This document shows, one piece after another, positions 16,783-25,455 of a DNA stretch of 64,000 nt; within the stretch, counting starts at the first letter, position 1, and each line of letters begins with the position of its first letter. This stretch comes from Palsa-1400 sp036501625 (GTDB lineage: Bacteria; Verrucomicrobiota; Verrucomicrobiia; Limisphaerales; Palsa-1400), in the NCBI GenBank assembly GCA_036501625.1, contig DASXZY010000037.1, positions 34,331-98,330 of the forward strand. Direction: 5' to 3'. The notes under the pieces are model-generated. The model was not told where the DNA came from, did not search any database, and worked only from the letters and a program-made list of their open reading frames with translations. Made by a program: the position numbers and the translations under genes.

Positions 16783-16813
16783 GGCGCCCCGTGTGGGGCG
16801 CCTCCTTCTTTTT
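16783..16813 (+). terminator. Rho-independent terminator
   Basis: Perfect 8-bp arms GGCGCCCC (16783-16790) and GGGGCGCC (16795-16802) around a GTGT loop, followed by a T-rich tract to 16813. It lies 125 bp after the prepilin-like gene stop and abuts the stop of the convergent thrH gene. Confidence 0.75.
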
Positions 16814-17424
16814 CAGGAGGCTCCGAGAGCCGTCTTGATGGCCGCCAGCAGTTCCCCGTATTCCTCGAACGCGGTGAATTGCGGAAATTGCTTCCGAATA
16901 TGCTCCGGCGAATGAAAAAGAAATCCCGCGTCCGCTTCCGCCAGCATGGCCGTGTCGTTGAAGGAGTCCCCGGCCGCCACGATGAAATACCGCAGCGTTT
17001 TCAACGCGATGACCGCGCTGCGCTTTGGGTGTTCCTGCCGCAGCTTGTAATCGGCGATGCGCCCGCTCTCGATCACCAGATGATTGCAGAAGATCGACGG
17101 CCACTCCAATTGGCGCATGATCGGCTTGGCAAATTCCTCGAAGGTGTCGGACAGGATGATGACCTGGGTCACGGCGCGCAATTCGCGGAGGAATTCCAGA
17201 GCCCCAGGCAGCGGTTGCAGCGTGGCGATGACATTCTGGACGTCGGCCAGTTTCAGCCCGTGCCGGTCGAGGATTTCGATGCGGGCCCGCATGAGCTTGT
17301 CGTAATCCGGCTCATCGCGCGTGGTGCGGCGGAGTTCGGGGATGCCGGTTTTGTCCGCGACGGAAATCCAAATCTCCGGCACAAGGACGCCTTCAAGGTC
17401 AAGAACAACAATGGATTGTTTCAC
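16813..17424 (-). CDS. thrH: ThrH-type phosphoserine phosphatase/homoserine phosphotransferase
   Basis: A HAD-superfamily enzyme that in Pseudomonas dephosphorylates phosphoserine and can transfer the phosphate to homoserine. The protein is 203 aa from a GTG at 17424, matching ThrH length. The diagnostic opening is LDLEGVLVPEIW (catalytic Asp), followed by ATLQPLPGALEFL, ILSDTFEEF, LRQEHPKRSAVIA and the Mg-binding AAGDSFNDTAML. The frame stays open upstream, but the added residues are low-complexity Gly/Arg and not family-like. It diverges from carB across about 110 bp; no threonine or serine pathway gene is adjacent. Confidence 0.92.
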   Translation of the reverse strand: MKQSIVVLDLEGVLVPEIWISVADKTGIPELRRTTRDEPDYDKLMRARIEILDRHGLKLADVQNVIATLQPLPGALEFLRELRAVTQVIILSDTFEEFAKPIMRQLEWPSIFCNHLVIESGRIADYKLRQEHPKRSAVIALKTLRYFIVAAGDSFNDTAMLAEADAGFLFHSPEHIRKQFPQFTAFEEYGELLAAIKTALGAS

Positions 17425-17533
17425 CGCGCCGAGTTTTTCACGCCCGCCGCCGCCGCGCAACCGCAAAGAACGCGCCGTGCTTTCTTAATCCTCTTGTGTT
17501 CATCGCGTTCCCTGTGATTGAATCCTTATTAAA

Positions 17534-19333
17534 ATGAATCGTGAGTTGCTGGCCAAGGCCAAATCCCTCGGTTTTTCAGACCGACAAATCGCCAATCTGA
17601 CAGGAAGTTCTGAGACGGACATCCGCAATGAGCGCCGGAAAATGGGCTTGGCGCCGAGCTATCGTTTAGTCGACACCTGCGCGGCCGAATTCGAGGCTTA
17701 TACCCCTTACTATTACTCCACCTACGACCGCGGCGACGATGAAACCAAACCCAGCGACAAACGCAAAATCATGATCCTCGGCGGCGGCCCCAACCGGATC
17801 GGCCAGGGCATTGAGTTCGATTATTGCTGCGTTCACGCGGCCTTCGCGCTGAAGGAGGATGGCTTTGAAACCTTGATGGTCAATTCCAACCCGGAAACCG
17901 TCTCCACCGATTACGACACGAGCGACAAACTATTTTTCGAGCCGCTTACGCTGGAGGACGTCCTGCATATTTACGAGCGCGAGAAGTGCTGGGGCGCGAT
18001 TGCCCAATTCGGCGGGCAGACCCCGTTGAACCTCGCGCTGGGCCTGCAACAAAACGGCGTCAACATCATCGGCACCGCGCCGCAGAGCATCGAGGTTGCC
18101 GAAGACCGCAAACTGTTCGCCGCCATGCTCACCCGGCTGGGCATCCCGCAGCCCCCCAACGGCCTGGCCACCAACGAAGCCGAAGCCATCGAAGCCGCGC
18201 GCGGCCTCGGCTACCCGGTGCTGGTGCGGCCGTCGTTTGTCCTGGGCGGGCGCGCCATGCAGATCGTCTATTCCGATTCCGAACTGGCCCATTACATGCG
18301 CTTCGCTGTCGAAGCTTCGCCCGAACGGCCAGTGCTGGTGGACAAATTCCTGGAGGACGCGACCGAGGTGGACGTGGATTGCATCGCCGACGTCGGCCAT
18401 TTTGCCGACCCGGCGGAAGGCATGAGCGTGATCGGCGGTTTTCTGGAACACATCGAATTTGCGGGCGTCCATTCGGGCGATGCCGCCATGGTCCTGCCGC
18501 CGCACACGCTGGCGCCGGAAGTGATCGAAACGATGCGCCAATATACCCACGCCATGGCCCGCGAATTGCGCGTGACTGGCCTGATGAACGTGCAATACGC
18601 CGTCAAAGGCCGGCAGGTCTGGGTGCTGGAAGTCAATCCCCGCGCGTCGCGCACCGTGCCCTTTGTCAGCAAATCCATCGGCGTGCCCCTGGCCAAGCTG
18701 GCCGCCAAAGTGATGGCCGGAAAAAAACTGACCGAACTCGGCTTCACCAAGGAAATCTGGCCGCCGTATTGGGCTGTCAAAGAATCCGTGTTCCCGTTCA
18801 ACCGCTTTCTCGGCCAGGACATTTTGCTCTCGCCGGAAATGCGTTCGACCGGCGAAGTCATGGGCCTGGATGCCGACCTCGGCATCGCCTATGCCAAATC
18901 GCAAATGGCCGCCAACGCGCCGCCGCCGCTGGAAGGGTGCGTCTTCATCAGCGTGAGCGATTCGGACAAAAACGAAGTGGCCCCGATCGCCCGGCAATTC
19001 GCCGACCTTGGTTTTGAGATCATCTCCACGGCCGGGACCGCGCGAGTATTGACGGAGGCAGGGCTGAAAGTGTCGCGCGTTTTCAAACTGGCCGAGGGCC
19101 GGCCCAACACGCTGGACTTGCTGAAAAACCGCGAGATCCAATTGGTCATCAACACCCCGGCCGGCCAGGCCCCGCGCGCGGACGAAGTCCGAATCCGCAC
19201 CACCGCCGTCTATACCGGCACGCCGATCATGACGACTCTCAGCGGCGCCCGCGCGGCCGCTTTGGGCATCGCCGCCCTTAAGAAAAGCGGCTACACGACC
19301 AAGACCATCCAGGAATATCACCAGCGCCTCTGA
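17534..19333 (+). CDS. carB: Carbamoyl-phosphate synthase large subunit, C-terminal half only
   Basis: The large subunit makes carbamoyl phosphate from glutamine-derived ammonia for pyrimidines and arginine. A full CarB is about 1,070 aa; this ORF is 599 aa and begins within what is normally the oligomerisation domain (RLVDTCAAEFEAYTPYYYSTY, residues about 45-65). It continues through the second ATP-grasp domain (KIMILGGGPNRIGQGIEFDYC onward, VLEVNPRASRTVPFVSK) and the C-terminal MGS-like allosteric domain (from about 460). The N-terminal ATP-grasp half is absent: the upstream sequence is thrH on the opposite strand. Split CarB1/CarB2 genes are known in Aquifex and Methanocaldococcus; presumably CarB1 lies elsewhere. 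Confidence 0.93.
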   Translation: MNRELLAKAKSLGFSDRQIANLTGSSETDIRNERRKMGLAPSYRLVDTCAAEFEAYTPYYYSTYDRGDDETKPSDKRKIMILGGGPNRIGQGIEFDYCCVHAAFALKEDGFETLMVNSNPETVSTDYDTSDKLFFEPLTLEDVLHIYEREKCWGAIAQFGGQTPLNLALGLQQNGVNIIGTAPQSIEVAEDRKLFAAMLTRLGIPQPPNGLATNEAEAIEAARGLGYPVLVRPSFVLGGRAMQIVYSDSELAHYMRFAVEASPERPVLVDKFLEDATEVDVDCIADVGHFADPAEGMSVIGGFLEHIEFAGVHSGDAAMVLPPHTLAPEVIETMRQYTHAMARELRVTGLMNVQYAVKGRQVWVLEVNPRASRTVPFVSKSIGVPLAKLAAKVMAGKKLTELGFTKEIWPPYWAVKESVFPFNRFLGQDILLSPEMRSTGEVMGLDADLGIAYAKSQMAANAPPPLEGCVFISVSDSDKNEVAPIARQFADLGFEIISTAGTARVLTEAGLKVSRVFKLAEGRPNTLDLLKNREIQLVINTPAGQAPRADEVRIRTTAVYTGTPIMTTLSGARAAALGIAALKKSGYTTKTIQEYHQRL

Positions 19334-19338
19334 CGCGC

Positions 19339-19842
19339 TTATTTGGGTTTGATTTCCAGCGTGGAAGTCACATCCACAACGCCATTGGCCTCCAGCGCCA
19401 GGGCCACCGCGCGGCCAACGCCGTCAGGTGTGGGCACCGTGCCCGAGAGCGCGACGTGCCCTTCGTGGCAGGAGACGGAAATGGACCAGACGGACAGATC
19501 GGGGTCCTTGGCGAATTTAGTTTTGACAGAGGCAATGATGCGCGCGTCGGCCGCCGCGTCCGCCACCTTGCTGCCGGCTTCCTGCGCCTTGCGCCGCACC
19601 ACTTTGCCATCGCGCGCCATCTCGTCCTTGACCTGGTCGCCGCGCAAGTCGAGCGTTTCGATCTTGGCTTTGATGGCATCGCCCAGGTTGGACGCGGCGT
19701 CGCTGGCGGCCGCGCCGGCTTTGGAGGCGGACTCCTTGAAGCGCTGTTCCGACTCAGGATGTTCCTGCGCCTTCTTCTCCACATACCAGCAGCCGACCGC
19801 GCCGATGATGATTCCGAGCACCAATCCATTTAGAAATTTCAT
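19339..19842 (-). CDS. BON-domain membrane-anchored protein
   Basis: A 167-aa protein with an N-terminal hydrophobic segment (FLNGLVLGIIIGAVGCWYV), then an Ala/Lys-rich helical region, then a C-terminal BON domain (about residues 98-167; DARIIASVKTKFAKDPDLS, VALSGTVPTPDGVGRAVALA). BON domains bind phospholipid or envelope surfaces in OsmY-like stress proteins. The open frame extends 20 codons further upstream, but MKFLNG at 19842 gives a proper signal anchor. It is convergent with carB, the stops being 5 bp apart. A possible role in envelope stress is inferred. Confidence 0.85.
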   Translation of the reverse strand: MKFLNGLVLGIIIGAVGCWYVEKKAQEHPESEQRFKESASKAGAAASDAASNLGDAIKAKIETLDLRGDQVKDEMARDGKVVRRKAQEAGSKVADAAADARIIASVKTKFAKDPDLSVWSISVSCHEGHVALSGTVPTPDGVGRAVALALEANGVVDVTSTLEIKPK

Positions 19843-19935
19843 AAATAATGTGCAGTCAATATAACACAATTCCCGTTTTCGGCAAAGGAGTATTGACCCC
19901 ATGCCCGGCGAGGGTGAGATAATGCGGGATCATTT

Positions 19936-20236
19936 ATGCGGCTCAATCGGATCGTTGCGTTTCTGGCTGGTTGCATTGTCAGTGGAGCTGCCGTCGCCCA
20001 ACCGCCCGCGACACTGCCAGAGGTGATCGTCACCGGGCGGCATTTCCGCCGAATTCCTGAACCTGCTGGACAGCCGCGATCATGACATCGACTGCGCCTG
20101 CACGTCCCGGATCACTCCGGCGGGAAATGCGCAGTTCCACGATGTTTTCCATCCCGTCATTCCAGGCGCGGATTGGATTGACGGCAATGTTCTGACCCGT
20201 GAGATGGCCATTGACATGAATTTAGGGCGTGGCTAG
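19936..20236 (+). pseudogene. Possible frameshifted small secreted protein
   Basis: The ATG at 19936 opens a 49-codon frame with a good signal peptide (IVAFLAGCIVSGAAVAQ) and a VIVTG segment, stopping at 20085. A second frame, entered near 20036, continues as GGISAEFLNLLDSRDHDIDC and runs to a TAG at 20234-20236 that overlaps the GTG of the AMP ligase. Joining the frames by a one-base shift would give a secreted protein of about 100 aa whose stop is coupled to the cluster start. It may be a real frameshift, a sequencing error, or two unrelated frames. I recognise no family. Confidence 0.35.
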
Positions 20237-21668
20237 CTTTACGTTCCAACGCTCACTTGGCGATATGATTTTGACCGAATTGTTGGACCAGGCCGCCAGC
20301 GATTGGCCCAAGAAAATGGCGCTGATTGAGGGAAGCAGCGGCATTACCTACGCCGAATTGGTTGACAATACTTTTGCCTTCGCCAGGGAATTGGAAGCAG
20401 CCGGCCTGCATGCCTCCGGCCGGATCGGCCTTTGTTTTCCGAACAGCGCCAACTACGTCGCGCTGACGTTCGCGCTCTGGCGGATGGGCGCGATCGTGGT
20501 GCCCGTGCCGGTGGAATGCACGGAGGAAGAATGTTCCAGCATCGCCAGTTCGATGCAATTGGAGGCCCTCCTAAGCCATAAACCTCGCGCGGGCAGCGTG
20601 GCGTTGCGCCCCGATGTATTTTTGACACGCCTGGCCCCGGAGCAGCCGGCGGATTCGCACGGCCTGAACCTGGCCTTCATCCGGTTTACTTCCGGCACGA
20701 CCAGCGCGCGCAAAGGCGTCGCGCTCTCCCACGAAACCATCCGCGACCGCATCGCGGCCGCCAATCAGGCGCTGCGCATCGGGCCTGCCGACACCGTGAT
20801 GTGGTGCCTGCCAATGTCGCATCATTTTCTGGTGACGATTGTCCTGTACTTGGCGCATGGCGCCACGATTGTGCTCGCGCGCCACATTTTGTCGCGGCCC
20901 TTTTTGGAAGCGGCCAACCGCTGGAATGGAACGGTCCTTTACGCGTCGCCCTTTCACTACTCGGTGCTGGCGCGCGATGCCTCGGACGCGCGGCTTGCCT
21001 CCGTCCGCCTGGCTGTGGCGACGACCTGCGGCCTGCCGCGGGAAGTGGCCGCCGGTTTTCAACAGCGATTCGGCCTCCCGTTGTCGCAAGCCCTTGGCGT
21101 TATTGAGTTGGGGCTGGTTTGTGTGAACGTCGATGATCCGGCGGGGCGGTGGGATTCGGTCGGCCGGCCGCTTTCGCAATACGCGGTCCACATTCGCAAT
21201 GCCGACAGCGAAGGCTATGGCGAAGTGGCCGTGGCCGGGCCGGGATTTTTTGACGCCTACGCCAACCCGTGGACGCCGCGCGAACAACTCATGCCGGACG
21301 GCTGGTTTGCCACCGGCGACATCGGGCGCATCGACGCTGAGGGTTGCTTGTATTTGGCCGGCCGCAAAACGGCGGTCATCAATTTGGCCGGCCGCAAAGT
21401 TTTCCCGGAGGAAATCGAAGCCGTCCTAAACCGCCACCCGGCTGTGAAGGAATCGCGAGTTTACGGAGCGGCTCATCCGCATCTTGGAGAAGTGGTCGAG
21501 GCCGAGGTGGTTTTGGGGGGCGCGGCAGCAGCGGATGCGTTGCGAAGTTTTTGCCGGGCGCATCTGAGCGCGGACAAAGTGCCCGGCCAATTCCATTTTG
21601 TTAAGGCCATCGCGAAAACCGCCGTCACGGGCAAGATATGCCGCCCGGCCCTTTCGCCCGCAGCATGA
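20229..21668 (+). CDS. AMP-dependent acyl/aryl ligase (ANL family), aryl-polyene-type
   Basis: Activates a carboxylic acid as acyl-AMP, then passes it to CoA or ACP. The protein is 479 aa. A3 motif FTSGTTSARKG at residues 153-163; FATGDIGRIDAEG and LAGRKTAVINLAGRKVFPEE are the hinge region; the C-terminal catalytic Lys is K469 in TAVTGKI. Its stop overlaps the start of an ACP gene by 4 bp, so the ACP is the likely acceptor, as ApeH loads 4-hydroxybenzoate in E. coli aryl-polyene synthesis. The start is uncertain: GTG at 20229 overlaps the preceding frame's stop, and an ATG at 20265 begins a more typical N-terminus. First gene of the rightward arm. Confidence 0.88.
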   Translation: MASFTFQRSLGDMILTELLDQAASDWPKKMALIEGSSGITYAELVDNTFAFARELEAAGLHASGRIGLCFPNSANYVALTFALWRMGAIVVPVPVECTEEECSSIASSMQLEALLSHKPRAGSVALRPDVFLTRLAPEQPADSHGLNLAFIRFTSGTTSARKGVALSHETIRDRIAAANQALRIGPADTVMWCLPMSHHFLVTIVLYLAHGATIVLARHILSRPFLEAANRWNGTVLYASPFHYSVLARDASDARLASVRLAVATTCGLPREVAAGFQQRFGLPLSQALGVIELGLVCVNVDDPAGRWDSVGRPLSQYAVHIRNADSEGYGEVAVAGPGFFDAYANPWTPREQLMPDGWFATGDIGRIDAEGCLYLAGRKTAVINLAGRKVFPEEIEAVLNRHPAVKESRVYGAAHPHLGEVVEAEVVLGGAAAADALRSFCRAHLSADKVPGQFHFVKAIAKTAVTGKICRPALSPAA

Positions 21669-21931
21669 GCGAGGAGTGCGAGGTTCAAAACCGGCTGCTG
21701 GAGTTCCTGCGCGGCGGCATGTTCAGCGCGGAGACGCAAGTAACCGCGGAGACGGATTTGATCGCCAGCGGTTTTGACTCCCTGGCGCTGGTTTCGTTGC
21801 TGGTCTTCGTTGAAAAATCGTATGGACTTTGGATTCCCCAGGATGAAATTACCGAGGCCAACCTCAAGAACGCCCGATCCCTGGCGGCTGTGGTCGTCCG
21901 TTTATTAAATGAGCGCCAGCTTCGGCCATAA
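21665..21931 (+). CDS. Acyl carrier protein
   Basis: An 88-aa four-helix carrier. The phosphopantetheine Ser is S39 in GFDSLALVSLL (DSL motif). The ATG at 21665 overlaps the ligase TGA (ATGA). An upstream in-frame start at 21638 would lie inside the ligase. As the ligase partner it probably holds the starter unit; the second ACP of the cluster (35669-35929) lies beside the ketosynthases and may carry the extender, mirroring the two-ACP arrangement of aryl-polyene clusters. That division of labour is inferred. Confidence 0.92.
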   Translation: MSEECEVQNRLLEFLRGGMFSAETQVTAETDLIASGFDSLALVSLLVFVEKSYGLWIPQDEITEANLKNARSLAAVVVRLLNERQLRP

Positions 21932-23171
21932 CGGTTGCGACACCCTCATGCTGGGGTTCGATTACGAATTGCGCCGGCGCGGCTACGCGGGCAATTCCTG
22001 CCAAATCGTGCTCGGCCTTTCCCGCGAGATCGATCCCAGCCGGCTGGAAGAGCGCCTGGCGGATTTGGCCCGCCGGCATCCGATCCTTTGCTCGCGGCCG
22101 TCGCGCGGATTGAATTTCAAACCGCGCTGGAAAACCACCCGCGCGGCCCCGGCCGTGCGCGTTCATGCCGAGGCGCCGGACATGCGGCAGAAGCTTTTCA
22201 ACGAACCGCTGGACATCCATCGCGGCCAACTCGTCCGGCTTGACCTGAGCGGGCGCACGCTCACGTTCACCTGGGCGCACGCGTTGATGGACGCCAAGAG
22301 CGCCGAGTATTTCCTCGCCTTGGCCGGCAGCGACAACGTGCCCGAACTCAAACTGGGCGAAGATTGGTATGCCCGGCGCGCCACGACGGCCGGCGGTTTG
22401 CGCGCCCGCGGCCGCCAAGCCTGGCGCGAACTGCGCCGCCTCGATGAATTCCAAGCCGCCTTGCCAGTCTCCCTGGCGACGCGCCGCCAGACCTTGACGC
22501 CCATCATGAAATACCAGACAGCCGCCTTCACCCGCGAAGACTCCGCCCGCGTGCGAGCCTCGGCGGCGAAGCTGTGCGGTTTTTTGGGCGACACCAATTT
22601 TCATATCGCGGTCACGCTGCTGGAATTGCACCGGCTGCACGAGCGCGCGCAGTGCGCCAGCGCGAGTTACGTCCTGCCCATACCCATTGGCTTGCGGCCC
22701 AAAGGCGAGCGCGCCCCGCTTTTTTCCAATCAGATCACGATGATGTTGCACCAGTTCCTGCCGGGGGAATTGGCCACGCTTGAACAGGCCGCCGCCGCCG
22801 TCAAAGCCAGGAACGCGGCCTATCTGCGGGACGAGCATATCAACCCCGGCATTGCCCTCGCGCAATTGTTCCGCTCGCTCCCCCTGCCGCTCTACATGCG
22901 GCTGATCAAGCAGCCTTTGCGCGGGGAAATTTGCTCGCTCTTTTTCGGAGAAACTGCCGCCGTCGATCCGATGCTGCAAACTTTTCTGGGCGCGGACATC
23001 GAGACATTTGTTCATGTGCCCGCCGTGACCGTGCCGCCTGGATTGGGCGTGGTCTTTTACCGGTTTCGCGAACAATTGCAATTCACCCTAGTCTACGCGG
23101 CGGACACACTGTCCGACGCCGAAGCCGCTGATTTTGCCGCGCGCCTGCGCGAGAGGCTCCTCCATCCATGA
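21909..23171 (+). CDS. Condensation-domain-like acyltransferase (HxxxD)
   Basis: A 420-aa protein of the CoA-dependent acyltransferase/NRPS condensation superfamily. The catalytic motif is HALMD at residues 124-128, in the context TFTWAHALMDAKS; PIGLRPKGERAPLFSNQ in the second half resembles the conserved latch region. There is a single domain with no adenylation or carrier part. It overlaps the ACP gene by 23 bp (an alternative ATG at 21948 avoids this) and the flavoprotein gene by 4 bp. In this context it may transfer the ACP-bound acyl chain to an alcohol, amine or lipid. The acceptor is unknown. Confidence 0.75.
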   Translation: MSASFGHNGCDTLMLGFDYELRRRGYAGNSCQIVLGLSREIDPSRLEERLADLARRHPILCSRPSRGLNFKPRWKTTRAAPAVRVHAEAPDMRQKLFNEPLDIHRGQLVRLDLSGRTLTFTWAHALMDAKSAEYFLALAGSDNVPELKLGEDWYARRATTAGGLRARGRQAWRELRRLDEFQAALPVSLATRRQTLTPIMKYQTAAFTREDSARVRASAAKLCGFLGDTNFHIAVTLLELHRLHERAQCASASYVLPIPIGLRPKGERAPLFSNQITMMLHQFLPGELATLEQAAAAVKARNAAYLRDEHINPGIALAQLFRSLPLPLYMRLIKQPLRGEICSLFFGETAAVDPMLQTFLGADIETFVHVPAVTVPPGLGVVFYRFREQLQFTLVYAADTLSDAEAADFAARLRERLLHP

Positions 23172-24256
23172 GCGAATCATTCGACATCGCGGTCGTGGGC
23201 GGCGGCGCCGCGGGCATCGCGGCTGCGGTCAGTTCCGCGCGCGCCGGCTGCAAAACGCTGCTGCTCGACCGCCGGCCCGCCGCGGGCGGAACAGGCGGCT
23301 TCAGCGGATTGACGACCATGTGCGGCTTGTTTGACAGCGAAGGCGAATGGCTCAACAATGGCTTCACCCGCGAATTCGCTGAACAATTGGCCGCCGGCCC
23401 GCCGCGGCAAATGGGCCGGGTTTGGGCGCTGCCGTACCGCCCGGAACGGTTCCGCGCGCTGGCCGCGAACATGCTCGCCTCCGCGCCGAATCTCGAAACG
23501 CGCTGGAATACTCCACTGGCCGGCGTGACGGCCCAGCAAGGACGCGTGACGAGCCTCAACGGCCTCGAAATCGGCGCGGTCATCGATTGCAGCGGGACGG
23601 CTGAAGTCGCGCGCTCCATCAACGCGCCATGCATGGAAACGGATGAAACCACGCAGGCGCCCGCGGTTGTTTTTCAATTGAGCGGTGTTCAGCGCGAGTG
23701 GGATTCGCCGGCCGCGGCCGCGCGGGATTTGCTGCCGCTGGCGCGCGCGGGGATGCCGCCTTTGAATTTCCAGCCAGGCCCCGATCCCGGAACTGTCACT
23801 GTCAAATTCACCGGTCCTCCGGAACAAGCGCCGGAAGTGATTGAGTCCTTGCGAGCGAAGGTCCATGGCTTTGAGAAATGCCAGGCGGCGCGGGCGGAAT
23901 TCCAGGAGGCCCATCGCGCGGGCCGCATGATTATCGGGCAATATATTTTGACAGGCGCCGACGTGCTGGCCGGGCGGAAATTTCCCGACGCCGCCGCGCG
24001 CTGCGCGTGGCCCGTCGAGCAATGGAGCGCCGATGGCCGCGCGCGATTCCGCTATCTGCCCAAGGGCGTGCATTACGAAATCCCCGCCCGTTCGCTGTGC
24101 GCCGTCCATGCGCGCAATCTTTTCATGGCTGGAAAAACCATCAGCGCCGACGCGGACGGCATCGCCAGCGCGCGGGTTATGGGCTGCTGCCTGGCCACCG
24201 GCGCGGCGGCTGGCCAATTGGCGGCGGAAAGGCTAACATTATCCGGCACCCGATGA
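23168..24256 (+). CDS. FAD-dependent oxidoreductase
   Basis: A 362-aa flavoprotein with an N-terminal Rossmann motif (VVGGGAAGIAAAVSSARAG), GGTGGFSGLTTMCG, and a C-terminal FAD-closing segment (FMAGKTISADADGIASARVMG). It looks like the FAD_oxidored group rather than a phytoene desaturase or a ketoreductase. It starts with an ATGA overlap and ends with another, so it is firmly inside the rightward arm. It might oxidise, desaturate or halogen-independently hydroxylate the acyl chain or head group; none of this is demonstrable from sequence. Confidence 0.82.
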   Translation: MSESFDIAVVGGGAAGIAAAVSSARAGCKTLLLDRRPAAGGTGGFSGLTTMCGLFDSEGEWLNNGFTREFAEQLAAGPPRQMGRVWALPYRPERFRALAANMLASAPNLETRWNTPLAGVTAQQGRVTSLNGLEIGAVIDCSGTAEVARSINAPCMETDETTQAPAVVFQLSGVQREWDSPAAAARDLLPLARAGMPPLNFQPGPDPGTVTVKFTGPPEQAPEVIESLRAKVHGFEKCQAARAEFQEAHRAGRMIIGQYILTGADVLAGRKFPDAAARCAWPVEQWSADGRARFRYLPKGVHYEIPARSLCAVHARNLFMAGKTISADADGIASARVMGCCLATGAAAGQLAAERLTLSGTR

Positions 24257-25455
24257 CGCGCGTTTTTGAAAAAGCCTGGGACGAGACATTCCGTTACGTG
24301 ACGGAGCATTCGCCGTTTTATCGCGCGCAATTTCGCGGCCTCGGCCCGGCCCCTGCGCTGGAACAACTGCCCTTGACCGAGCAGCGCGACGTCTCCGAAC
24401 GCAACGAAGATTTTCTTTGCGTGTCGTGCGAACGCATCGCGGAAATCGTGACGACCAGCGGCACGACGGGCCGGCCGCTGCTCTGGATGCTCACCGAGCC
24501 GGACCTGCGGCGCCTCGCTCGCAACGAGCGGCTCTCCTTCGAGTGCGCCGGGTTGGCGGCCGGCCAGACTGTGCTCGTGGCCGTGGCGATGGACCGATGT
24601 TTCATGGCCGGGCTGGCTTATTGGATGGGCTTGCGCGAATTGGGTTGCGCCGTCGTGCGCGCCGGGGCGGCTTCGCCGCGGTTCGTCCTGGAGATGATTG
24701 AGCGCGCGCGCCCGGCGGCCATCGTGGCCGTGCCGTCGTTCCTGCGCATCATCGCGGAGCGGGCGCGTGAAATGAATTTCGATTTGCAACATTGCTCTGT
24801 CAAGAAGGCCATTTGCATCGGAGAACCCGTGCGCGGCCAATCGCTCGCATTGAATGCGGCCGGCCGCGCCATTGAAAACGCCTGGGGCGCCCGCGCATAT
24901 TCGACCTACGGCGTGACCGAACTGGCCAACTCGCTTTGCGAATGCGAGGCGGGCGCGGGCGGCCATCTGCATGAGGATCAACTCCACGTGGAAATTCTTG
25001 ATGACGCCGGCCGGCCCGTTCCCGACGGGGAAATTGGCGAAGTTGTGGCGACGACCTTCGGCGTGGAAGCGATGCCGCTGGTTCGTTACCGGACGGGAGA
25101 TTGCGCGGCCCTTTTCCGCGGCCCGTGTTCATGCGGGCGCGCGACGCCGCGGCTTGGACCGATTGCCGGGCGGAAAAACCAAAAGCTGAAAGTCAAAGGC
25201 GTGTCCCTGTTTCCCTCGACATTGCAAACCATTCTGGAGGAAACCCAGGGAGTCAAATCATTCGTCATCATCGCGCGCGCGGATGCGGTTGAAGTGCTGG
25301 TGGAAGGCGATGCCCCGGCATCGGCCCTGCGCGAAGCCATGCAGGCGCGGGCCAAAATGGCTCCAGCCATCCGCCGCGCGCCGCGCGAGGAAATCGAGGC
25401 GCTGCAAATGCCGCCTGGGGCGCGCAAGCGCCGTTTTTATGTTGACTTGAGATGA
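24253..25455 (+). CDS. Phenylacetate-CoA ligase-like AMP ligase (PaaK family)
   Basis: A 400-aa ANL-superfamily enzyme of the PaaK/coenzyme F390 synthetase branch. Motifs: TTSGTTGRPLLW (A3), YSTYGVTELAN, MPLVRYRTGD, the Cys cluster CSCGRATPRLG, and GRKNQKLKVKGVSLFPS leading to the small C-terminal domain. The frame is open upstream but the ATG at 24253 overlaps the previous TGA and matches the family N-terminus. Paired with the unrelated ligase at 20229, it suggests that two different carboxylic acids are activated in this pathway, for example an aryl starter and a second acyl or head-group acid (inference). Confidence 0.88.
   Translation: MTRVFEKAWDETFRYVTEHSPFYRAQFRGLGPAPALEQLPLTEQRDVSERNEDFLCVSCERIAEIVTTSGTTGRPLLWMLTEPDLRRLARNERLSFECAGLAAGQTVLVAVAMDRCFMAGLAYWMGLRELGCAVVRAGAASPRFVLEMIERARPAAIVAVPSFLRIIAERAREMNFDLQHCSVKKAICIGEPVRGQSLALNAAGRAIENAWGARAYSTYGVTELANSLCECEAGAGGHLHEDQLHVEILDDAGRPVPDGEIGEVVATTFGVEAMPLVRYRTGDCAALFRGPCSCGRATPRLGPIAGRKNQKLKVKGVSLFPSTLQTILEETQGVKSFVIIARADAVEVLVEGDAPASALREAMQARAKMAPAIRRAPREEIEALQMPPGARKRRFYVDLR

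Noticed and set aside
17930..19321. 463-codon open frame antisense to carB
   Set aside because: It is a high-GC shadow of the carB codons. Its residues are low-complexity His/Gly/Arg/Asp with no family signature, and the plus-strand CarB match is unambiguous.
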